Assembly: GCA_900555545.1 (NCBI GenBank)
Contig: USLQ01000083.1
Location: 1 to 5,662 of the forward strand
Length of the DNA stretch: 5,662 nt
Direction of reading: 5' to 3'
DNA from: an uncultured Oscillospiraceae bacterium
GTDB lineage: Bacteria; Bacillota; Clostridia; Oscillospirales; Acutalibacteraceae
Part shown: one piece after another, positions 1-5,662 of the stretch
Position numbering within the stretch: the first letter of the stretch is position 1
Layout: the number at the start of each line of letters is the position of its first letter
The notes under the pieces: model-generated
The model's database searches: none
Told to the model about the DNA's origin: nothing
Seen by the model: the letters and a program-made list of their open reading frames with translations, nothing else
Made by a program: the position numbers and the translations under genes

Positions 1-374
1 TTCACAGTCAAAACGGCATCGTCCAGATTGAGTGAACGGCTATACACACCCCCGCCCCCGGTCAGCTTCAGTTCCAGATCCCCCAGCGGGAGAAAGGACT
101 CGCTGTATCCGCCGGTGAGGTGCTCCTCCGCCATCCGAGTGGCCTCCTGGTATTTACCGGCAAAGATAAGCTCACGGACGCGCCCGAGGTATTCCAAACT
201 CTCCGGGTTGTCGTAATCTTTGGGATAGCCGGACCAGAGCGTGCAGTCGTTAAAGGAAAGGATCTCTCTCCGCCTGCCGCCATAGACCATGGCAGCTGTA
301 AATCCATTGCCCACTGGGAGAGCTTCCTTCCAGGTCCGGGCGGGCCGGTTGTAGGTAAGCTGTCGAATCATCAT
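1..374 (-). CDS. GH95 alpha-L-fucosidase, N-terminal part (3' end beyond window)
   Basis: This reads as the first 124 codons of a family GH95 fucosidase, an inverting enzyme family that typically cleaves terminal alpha-1,2-linked fucose. The N-terminal GH95 beta-sandwich domain is recognisable by TWKEALPVGNG (residues 14-24), AAMVYGG (27-33), the FNDCTLWSG stretch (about 39-47, where most relatives have LNEDTLWSG), a VRELIFAGKYQEA helix (about 64-76) and FLPLGDLELKL (about 91-101). The catalytic (alpha/alpha)6 barrel and its acidic residues lie outside the window. The start is the first of two tandem ATG codons, 2 bp after the fucosidase GH29 stop, with an AGGTGGA ribosome site 6 bp upstream. 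There is no signal peptide, so the enzyme should act in the cytoplasm. Family assignment is secure; the exact linkage is inferred. Confidence 0.9.
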   Translation of the reverse strand, partial: MMIRQLTYNRPARTWKEALPVGNGFTAAMVYGGRRREILSFNDCTLWSGYPKDYDNPESLEYLGRVRELIFAGKYQEATRMAEEHLTGGYSESFLPLGDLELKLTGGGGVYSRSLNLDDAVLTV

Positions 375-376
375 GA

Positions 377-1840
377 TCAATCCACCTGTATATCAAATAC
401 GAGCGGCATTTCCGTCTCCGGAGGATCCTGTGTGAGGATGCGCAGCCGCTTTTTATCCTGTTCCCACCGCGCCGGACCGCCGCCGAGCACGGTAATCTTT
501 TTGATCTCAAAATTAAAGCCGTCCATGCTGTGACGCAGCGCCCTTAAGTCATAGACGCCGCTCCGGTTGGGCCGGAGTGCAAACGCGTAGATATGGCAGG
601 GGCGGTAAGTGTAGCGGAAATCGCGGGACGTATAGCGGTTACGCTCCTGAAAGCTGCCCGTTTTCTGCCGCTTCCCCTCACCGGACACTTTATAGGGGGA
701 GGTCCCCCAGATCGCCTCCCGGTTGCACGCCGTCCACTCGCCCAGACGGGTGAGGATCTGCATCTCCTCCTCGCAGAGCGTACCGTCCGCTCTGGGGCCG
801 ATGTTTAAAACAAAATTCCCGTTCTTGGAGATAACATCCGCAAAGACACGGGCGATCTCCTCCGGCGTTTTCCACCGGTTGGTGGTGCAGTAGCTCCATG
901 CATTGTAGGCCGTGGAGGTCTCCGATTGCCAGATATAGGGGCTGGTAGCCGGGAGCTGCCCGCGTTCGCGGTCAAAGATTGAGGCGTTGTACATGATCGC
1001 ATCGCTCTTGTACTGGACACAGACCTCCCTGCCCCATTCCATGGAACGATTAAAATAATAGGCCAGGAATTTTTTCATGTACGGCCGGAACTTGTGATTG
1101 GAGACCCACCAGTCAAAGAACAAAGTCTCCGGCTGATAGCGGTCCACCAGCTCGACCGTGTGAACCAACCAGTTCTCGCACCACTCAGGCGTAGGGTCAA
1201 TCCCGTGCTCCTGCCGCAACAGGGTATATAAATTATTGTGGCGGTGAACGTTGACACATGCCCCATACAGTTCGCGATAGGCCGGATCCATCGCCTCGTT
1301 CTCATAGCCGACTGTGCGCGCCCCATTGACAAACCAGTAGTGCTCCGCCCGGTGGCTCGACGTGGCAAAGGGAATGCCCTGCGCCTCACAGGCGCGTTTA
1401 TACTCCCCCAGCACATCGCGGTGCATAGCCTGCTTGACAGTCGTCCACTCCGATAGGGCGGAATCGTACATCTTGAGCCCGTCGTGGTGTTCCCCCACGG
1501 GCATGATATACCGAACCCCCGCTTTTTTCAAGACCGAAACGATCTTTCCGGCATCAAAGCACGGCGCGGTAAACTGCTCGATAAATTTGCGGTAAGGATA
1601 ATCTTTGCCGTACTTGCGGTTATGGTGCCAATAGACGGGATTCTGGTGATAGTACATCAGGCGCACATACCACTCGCTAAAATAGGCCGGCACCGCATAA
1701 GCCCCCCAGTGGATAAACGCGCCGAATTTTGCCTCCCGGTACCACTGCGGCACTGGATAGGTGGATAAGCTCTCCCAGTTATCCTTATATTTTCCACCGG
1801 CAATCACTTGATCGATCCGGGCGAGTTCCCGCTCGTACAT
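377..1840 (-). CDS. GH29 alpha-L-fucosidase, cytoplasmic
   Basis: This is a family GH29 retaining alpha-L-fucosidase of 487 residues, which releases terminal L-fucose from glycans. Numbering from the ATG at 1840, the (beta/alpha)8 barrel shows KFGAFIHWG (38-46), MPVGEHHDGLKMYDS (about 113-127), SSHRAEHYWF (161-170), the predicted nucleophile Asp243 in LFFDWWVS, WQSETS (304-309) and NGNFVLNIGPRADG (340-353). A C-terminal beta-sandwich follows from about residue 375. Length is normal for the family. There is no signal peptide, so it should be cytoplasmic. A GTG start at 1849, directly abutting the transporter stop TAG, is the alternative; it has its own AAGGA site. I prefer the ATG because AGGTG lies 6 bases upstream. 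The gene ends 2 bp before the GH95 start. Family is certain; linkage preference (alpha-1,3/4/6 are usual in GH29) cannot be read from the sequence. Confidence 0.93.
   Translation of the reverse strand: MYERELARIDQVIAGGKYKDNWESLSTYPVPQWYREAKFGAFIHWGAYAVPAYFSEWYVRLMYYHQNPVYWHHNRKYGKDYPYRKFIEQFTAPCFDAGKIVSVLKKAGVRYIMPVGEHHDGLKMYDSALSEWTTVKQAMHRDVLGEYKRACEAQGIPFATSSHRAEHYWFVNGARTVGYENEAMDPAYRELYGACVNVHRHNNLYTLLRQEHGIDPTPEWCENWLVHTVELVDRYQPETLFFDWWVSNHKFRPYMKKFLAYYFNRSMEWGREVCVQYKSDAIMYNASIFDRERGQLPATSPYIWQSETSTAYNAWSYCTTNRWKTPEEIARVFADVISKNGNFVLNIGPRADGTLCEEEMQILTRLGEWTACNREAIWGTSPYKVSGEGKRQKTGSFQERNRYTSRDFRYTYRPCHIYAFALRPNRSGVYDLRALRHSMDGFNFEIKKITVLGGGPARWEQDKKRLRILTQDPPETEMPLVFDIQVD
381..387 (-). 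promoter_or_regulatory. Ribosome binding site for the GH95 gene, inside the end of the GH29 gene
   Basis: On the minus strand AGGTGGA lies 6 bases before the ATG at 374 and is embedded in the last codons of the upstream fucosidase. This favours the first of the two tandem ATGs as the start and makes translational coupling between the two fucosidases likely. Confidence 0.6.
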
Positions 1841-1846
1841 TTTCCA

Positions 1847-1860
1847 CACCTACTTTCCTT
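1847..1860 (-). promoter_or_regulatory. Two overlapping ribosome binding sites that decide the GH29 start
   Basis: On the minus strand AAGGA (1860-1856) stands 6 bases before the GTG at 1849, while AGGTG (1851-1847) stands 6 bases before the ATG at 1840. Both overlap or immediately precede the transporter stop codon (1852-1850). The better start codon favours ATG, but the GTG cannot be excluded from sequence alone. Confidence 0.5.
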
Positions 1861-3532
1861 TTCCGTCCAGCTGCTCCCGCAGCCCGCGTACCTCCGCGCT
1901 GTCCGCGCCGAATTTTTCCGTATAAAGCGACAGCTTGTTTGCGGCGATATCGCGCTTGAGGTTGGCGGTGAAGGAGACATCGCTCTCCTCCGAGAGGATG
2001 GTATCCGCATTTACAGCGTCCTGCCGGAGCTCCGCCACAATCTGTGCGTGCTTTTTCTTGTCCAGATTATAGAAGAACAGGCAGATGAGCATCAGCGCAC
2101 CGGAAATCACGGAGATCCAGATGGCGATGTTAAAATACTGGTCGGCCACGGCAACCTTCTCCGCGGACAGGATATTCGGTGCATCCGCCACAATCTCATA
2201 GTCATTGGGGTTAAAACCGACTGCCCCCTGAATCACGGCGGGGATCAGCGCACACAGCTGAGTCACCAGCAACACAGCCGAGTAGGCAAGGGTCTGGATA
2301 AATCCCTCCAGGCGGTAACCACTCAGGCGCTGCTGATAGTCGCCGATCTCCGAGAGCATCAGCGGCTGAAGGCTGCCAATGGCGTTAAATGATGCCACAA
2401 AACGCAGTGCGGTGATGAGGACGGCGCTGGAGGTATCCTGCGCCATATTGTCAAATCCGATCAGCGCCAGAATCAGATAGGCCCCCGTATTCAGGCACTG
2501 CCAGAAGATCATAATCGTCCGGTTGTTAAACTTTCGGGTCAGGAACGGGAGCAGGATCATATTGGGCGTTGCGCCAAAGCCCACGATCATGGAGACCGCA
2601 CCGAAGATCATCGCGCCATCCGCCATGTTATCCGCATAGTGGACGCGGGCCACGATCTGCCACACCAGATCGATACACCCCTTCATGCATCCGAACATGA
2701 GGGCCAATGTCAGGATGATGAGCGGGCGGTTCTTCAGAACCATTTTTAACCCCTGGAGCGTGGAGACTTTTTCCTTTTGGTTCTCCGTCTCCGTGATAAA
2801 CACGCGCTCCCGTACGCCGAGCAGGCCGATCGTGCAAATGACGCCTACGACAGCGCTGGCACAGCCAAAGACGCGTGCCGCGACCACATCGCCCCACAAT
2901 CCGGCGGCGACATCCTTGAGCACATTCATCACCGTAGGCGCAAACCCCATCACCAGACCGATCGGGGACCAGATATCCGTGCGCTCCTGTTGATTGGGTG
3001 TAAAAACCCCAGGGAACATATTGAACGTATTGTTCCACAGGTTCCAGACAAGGAGGGTGGGGATACAAATCAAATAGACGTAAATGATACGGACATCCAG
3101 CGTAAGATTTTGCGGGGACCATACGGCCGCCACCGCCAAGATGGAGACGACCGGGGCCAGGAACAGGATATATGGCTTATACCGGCCGAGTTTTGTACGG
3201 GTCCGCTGGATCCACCGGCCATAGATCGGCGTCAGAATGAGACCCGCGGCGCAGGCAGTGATATAGATAATGGTGGCGTGCAGCGTACCATACCGGCCAA
3301 GGTCGTACAGGATCGGCAGATAGCCGATTGTCACATACGCATTGATAATATTACAGATAAAGCTGACGCCAAGGCTCGCCGACCCCAGGCAAAAAATCTC
3401 CCGCAGATCGAGAAAGCGCCCCTTTGGCGGCTCCCGCCAGAAATTTTTCAGCACGGCGGCAAGGGCTTTTGCTCCCGCACGGAGTGCAATACCCGGATGC
3501 TGTTTCGTTTTCCCAGAGCGATTATTCCCCAT
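1850..3532 (-). CDS. GPH-family (MelB-like) MFS sugar transporter
   Basis: This is a 560-residue inner-membrane transporter of the glycoside-pentoside-hexuronide (GPH) branch of the major facilitator superfamily. About twelve hydrophobic segments are visible between residues 46 and 488. The family loop after helix 2 is clear (TRTKLGRYKPYILF, 111-124), as is DYQQRLSGYRLEG before helix 11 (398-410). It is longer than MelB (about 470) because of a 40-residue basic N-terminal extension and a charged, probably helical cytoplasmic tail (about 489-560). The ATG is preceded by AAAGGG 8 bases upstream, 14 bp after the GH2 stop. Its place between the GH2 and fucosidase genes suggests it imports the fucosylated or galactosylated oligosaccharide these enzymes cleave. 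By hand alignment, the charged residues that MelB uses for Na+/H+ and sugar binding are missing, so calling it a cation symporter is less safe than the family name implies. Confidence 0.9.
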   Translation of the reverse strand: MGNNRSGKTKQHPGIALRAGAKALAAVLKNFWREPPKGRFLDLREIFCLGSASLGVSFICNIINAYVTIGYLPILYDLGRYGTLHATIIYITACAAGLILTPIYGRWIQRTRTKLGRYKPYILFLAPVVSILAVAAVWSPQNLTLDVRIIYVYLICIPTLLVWNLWNNTFNMFPGVFTPNQQERTDIWSPIGLVMGFAPTVMNVLKDVAAGLWGDVVAARVFGCASAVVGVICTIGLLGVRERVFITETENQKEKVSTLQGLKMVLKNRPLIILTLALMFGCMKGCIDLVWQIVARVHYADNMADGAMIFGAVSMIVGFGATPNMILLPFLTRKFNNRTIMIFWQCLNTGAYLILALIGFDNMAQDTSSAVLITALRFVASFNAIGSLQPLMLSEIGDYQQRLSGYRLEGFIQTLAYSAVLLVTQLCALIPAVIQGAVGFNPNDYEIVADAPNILSAEKVAVADQYFNIAIWISVISGALMLICLFFYNLDKKKHAQIVAELRQDAVNADTILSEESDVSFTANLKRDIAANKLSLYTEKFGADSAEVRGLREQLDGKGK

Positions 3533-3546
3533 CGATTGAACCCTTT

Positions 3547-4479
3547 CTAATTTTGATTCGTCTTGCCGTTTGGCAGAGAAACGGAAAAATGCATCTTTTT
3601 TCCAAATCCAGCCCTTTTACCAAAGTAGTTGCCCCACTGCAAATCAGGATAATAGCTCCCGAGCGTCAGTTGCAGGCAGGCGGTCACCCCGGACACGCAT
3701 CGCCGCAGGCGCACGAACGCATTCAGATCCCGGCACCTGGAATCAATGCGGACGTCCCCTCGATTTTTCAAGTGCACCGTATAATCGCGGATGTTATTCC
3801 GCCGCGTTTTAAAGTCGTTTGTCGCGACGGAATTGGTCTCCCCGTCCACCTTGGAGAGGAAGTAGTTTGTCATGCTCTGTTCCCAGCCATAGTCCGGCTT
3901 TTTCCCGTAGGGATCCGGAACTATTCCGTCCCCGCGCGCGACGGACGCGGTCCCCTCCGGCCTGCCGATATGGCCCGCCGGGTAGATGGTGTGGAACGCC
4001 TTCCGATGCCAGCTGACGGACTCTACGTCATCCATCAGGTCAACCTCCAGCGTAATTCTGCTGGGATCCGTAAACCATGCAAAAATATTTTTCGGATAGA
4101 GGCGGCAGTCCAGCTCGCGATCCTTTTTCTCCATATCCAGACCGAACATTTTCAATCCGCCGGCACGGAAAATGCCCGTAAGGTAATTGCCCCTGTGCCA
4201 GATATGGTTTAGCTGGATATTTTTCCGCGCCTTTTTCCCGGCAGGGCTGTGCACGGACAGCCGCGGGATCCCCAAAAGGCCGCGCACATCGCCGGTAAAT
4301 GGGAGGCCCCCCGCCGACCCCAAAGCCGCAGGTGCCGGGGTTTGATATCCCAAGGCATATTCATCGACCTGATATCCACCCTGGAAGAATCGGATATTCA
4401 CCGGGCCGCCGGCGGAGCACGGCAGCTCTACATACCCGCTGCGGAATCTTGCCGTCAAACAGAATATTCCCCTGTGCAT
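3547..4479 (-). CDS. C-terminal part of the frameshifted GH2 beta-galactosidase
   Basis: This open frame continues the GH2 protein. Its genuine homologous part starts about 4440 (RSGYVELP), inside the sandwich domain after the barrel, and runs through DEYALGYQ to a C-terminal domain with SVSWHRKAFHTIYPAGHIGR and NSVATNDF. The latter resembles the C-terminal (small-chain-like) region of long GH2 enzymes; this is recognised by pattern only. The ATG at 4479 lies within the other frame and has no purine-rich ribosome site upstream, so independent translation of this fragment is doubtful. It ends with TAG at 3549-3547, 14 bp before the transporter start. On its own it has no catalytic residues. 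Confidence 0.75.
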   Translation of the reverse strand: MHRGIFCLTARFRSGYVELPCSAGGPVNIRFFQGGYQVDEYALGYQTPAPAALGSAGGLPFTGDVRGLLGIPRLSVHSPAGKKARKNIQLNHIWHRGNYLTGIFRAGGLKMFGLDMEKKDRELDCRLYPKNIFAWFTDPSRITLEVDLMDDVESVSWHRKAFHTIYPAGHIGRPEGTASVARGDGIVPDPYGKKPDYGWEQSMTNYFLSKVDGETNSVATNDFKTRRNNIRDYTVHLKNRGDVRIDSRCRDLNAFVRLRRCVSGVTACLQLTLGSYYPDLQWGNYFGKRAGFGKKMHFSVSLPNGKTNQN

Positions 4480-5662
4480 CGGCGCAGACCGCGCGCACCT
4501 CGGTCAGGTTGGTGTGGTCAAATCGGTTGGTGATATATAATCGGATCGGTTTGCCAAGGGATGATTGCTGCTCATCCACAAGTACGGGCGTGAAGGCCTT
4601 TTTGGTCAGATAGGCCTCCGGCTTCAGCCGTTTATACGTATCAAAGATGCAGCCCCATTCCCCATAGCCTGCACATGGGCCCGGCGCGTGGTTCTGGTGG
4701 CGTTCACGCGTCCCCTCCGGCAGGTAGAACACATCGTCAATTCCGGCCCAAATGGCACAGCCGAGCGCACCGTTTGTGCGGAAGATATTGTCCCAGCCAC
4801 GTGCAATGCTCTCGCCCCATGCCTCGCGGCAGCTGTTATCCTCCCGCAGGTGCTCCGTATTATAACAGGCGACATGGGCGAACTCGTCATGCAGAACGGG
4901 CAGATCATCCCGGCCCAGTTTGCCGGTGACCTTGTTATAGTGCTTGCTGTAAATATCGTATGGCCTCGGCTTTGTATGTACGGTATCCGGATAGCTGAAA
5001 ATCACGGGGCGCGATCGGTCCACGGCTTTGATATAGTCGTACTCCGCACGGAAAGCACCTGTCTCCTCAAAACCGGACTCATTGGCCAACGACCAGATGA
5101 GGACGGATGGATGGTTCCGTGAATACGCCACCATCTCCGCAAAATTGGTCAGGAACTCCTCCGGCGGATTGTAAATACCAAAATTGTTGGCTCCCTTGAA
5201 GCAGGCGGAATTCTCCTGCTCCACATAGATCCCCATCCGGTCGCACACTGTCAGGAAATAATCGCTGGCCGGGTAATGAGACGTACGGATATGATTGATG
5301 TTGTGCTCCTTATAGATGCGGATCTCCCGCTCTATATCGCTGCGGGTAATCGAACGCCCATACAGGTGAGAGACGTCATGGTGGCAGAGCCCGCGCAGCT
5401 TGATCTCTTTTCCATTGATATACACCTTGTTCCGGTCTGTTCCCTTGGCCCCGCCGTAGGTGATCTCCCGGATCCCGACAGGATGGACGTTCTCCTGTAC
5501 CATTCGACCGCCGGAGGACAGCGTCAGGCACAGATGATAGAGATTGGGATGCTCCGCATCCCAGAGTTTGGCATCCTGTACCGGGAGGGTAAAACGGACG
5601 CCGTACCGTTCCCCCTGCCCGGCGGGGGCTTGGGGAGCTGGGATATGCAGCGGGCTATACTT
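4361..5662 (-). CDS. GH2 beta-galactosidase, sandwich end plus catalytic TIM barrel (5' partial, 3' frameshifted)
   Basis: The frame is open to the right edge, so the true start lies outside; the internal ATG at 5503 is not the start. Residues before it read LWDAEHPNLYHL, the classic end of a GH2 sandwich domain. Then follow VGIREI, the barrel entry NGKEIKLRGLCHHD, HIRTSHYP, CDRMGIYVEQE, the acid/base motif WSLANES (Glu codon 5078-5080) and the nucleophile motif LHDEFAH (Glu codon 4883-4885). The barrel ends near KRLKPEAYL and a second sandwich domain begins. Both catalytic glutamates are therefore present. The last roughly 26 codons, after the frameshift near 4440, are out-of-frame sequence ending at TGA 4363-4361. 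Beta-galactosidase is the likeliest activity; other GH2 activities remain possible, and no beta-glucuronidase-type NxK motif was seen. No signal peptide can be judged. Confidence 0.85.
   Translation of the reverse strand, partial: KYSPLHIPAPQAPAGQGERYGVRFTLPVQDAKLWDAEHPNLYHLCLTLSSGGRMVQENVHPVGIREITYGGAKGTDRNKVYINGKEIKLRGLCHHDVSHLYGRSITRSDIEREIRIYKEHNINHIRTSHYPASDYFLTVCDRMGIYVEQENSACFKGANNFGIYNPPEEFLTNFAEMVAYSRNHPSVLIWSLANESGFEETGAFRAEYDYIKAVDRSRPVIFSYPDTVHTKPRPYDIYSKHYNKVTGKLGRDDLPVLHDEFAHVACYNTEHLREDNSCREAWGESIARGWDNIFRTNGALGCAIWAGIDDVFYLPEGTRERHQNHAPGPCAGYGEWGCIFDTYKRLKPEAYLTKKAFTPVLVDEQQSSLGKPIRLYITNRFDHTNLTEVRAVCADAQGNILFDGKIPQRVCRAAVLRRRPGEYPILPGWISGR

Larger units (their letters stand above)
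3547..5662 (-). pseudogene. GH2 beta-galactosidase-like gene, 5' partial and frameshifted
   Basis: The two reading frames described separately (4361-5662 and 3547-4479) belong to one family 2 gene. The first frame is coherent up to a DAQGNILFDGKIP segment, and the second continues the same beta-sandwich domain with YVELP and DEYALGYQ. The shift lies within about 4434-4451. Removing one G from the GGG at 4435-4437 (minus-strand sense) would join them as IPQRYVELP. About 705 residues are in the window; with the missing N-terminal sandwich this would give a normal 900-1000 residue enzyme. The catalytic glutamates are intact. Either the gene is recently inactivated or the base is a sequencing or assembly error; the good preservation of both halves fits either case. 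Confidence 0.7.

Noticed and set aside
1808..2392. Plus-strand open frame of 194 codons
   Set aside because: It spans the junction of two well-supported minus-strand genes and shows no family features of its own.
3533..3546. Possible promoter or terminator between the GH2 and transporter genes
   Set aside because: The gap is only 14 bp and is accounted for by the transporter's ribosome binding site. No hairpin with a T-run or promoter hexamers is present.
2777..3550. Plus-strand open frame of 257 codons opposite the transporter
   Set aside because: The translation is rich in Arg, Asp, His and Gln with no membrane segments or motifs, as expected of the complement of a hydrophobic membrane-protein gene. 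The minus-strand frame is clearly the real gene.
3424..4212. Long plus-strand open frame of 262 codons
   Set aside because: It lies antisense to the GH2 C-terminal part and the start of the transporter gene. Its protein has no recognisable domain and looks like antisense coding sequence in a GC-rich region.
4361..4479. Programmed frameshifting to make a full-length GH2 protein
   Set aside because: There is no stop codon or slippery heptamer at the shift point, only a GGG. The first frame continues for about 26 more codons, so a mutation or sequence error is simpler.

Overview
The window is one stretch of a densely packed carbohydrate-utilisation operon, with every gene on the minus strand (transcription runs from base 5662 towards base 1). 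It is moderately GC-rich, has almost no intergenic DNA, and carries cytoplasmic glycosidases beside a GPH-type sugar transporter. That combination fits a gut-dwelling Firmicute (Clostridia) better than a Bacteroidetes, because there are no SusC/SusD proteins and no lipoprotein signal peptides. The taxonomic suggestion is an inference from gene style only.

In transcription order the window holds four genes. First is a glycoside hydrolase family 2 enzyme (probable beta-galactosidase) whose 5' end lies beyond base 5662. Its reading frame is broken near 4434-4451, so it appears as a catalytic part (4361-5662) and a C-terminal part (3547 to about 4440). Second is a 560-residue GPH/MelB-like major facilitator transporter (1850-3532). 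Third is a family GH29 alpha-L-fucosidase (377-1840, or 1849 if a GTG start is used). Fourth is the N-terminal 124 residues of a GH95 alpha-L-fucosidase (374 to beyond base 1). The junctions are 14 bp, about 0-9 bp and 2 bp, so the genes are almost certainly co-transcribed and probably translationally coupled. No promoter, terminator, RNA gene, repeat, CRISPR array or mobile element was found. The operon continues off both ends, so its regulator and any fucose-catabolism genes are not visible.

Taken together, the genes suggest import of an intact fucosylated, galactose-containing oligosaccharide followed by trimming in the cytoplasm. The GH95 and GH29 enzymes would remove fucose in different linkages and the GH2 enzyme would remove beta-linked galactose. 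Host mucin or milk-type glycans are the simplest candidates. Plant xyloglucan fragments are possible, but no alpha-xylosidase is visible.

I do not see an undescribed biological system here. The points most worth checking are the frameshift in the GH2 gene and the transporter's apparent loss of the charged residues that MelB uses for cation and sugar binding.
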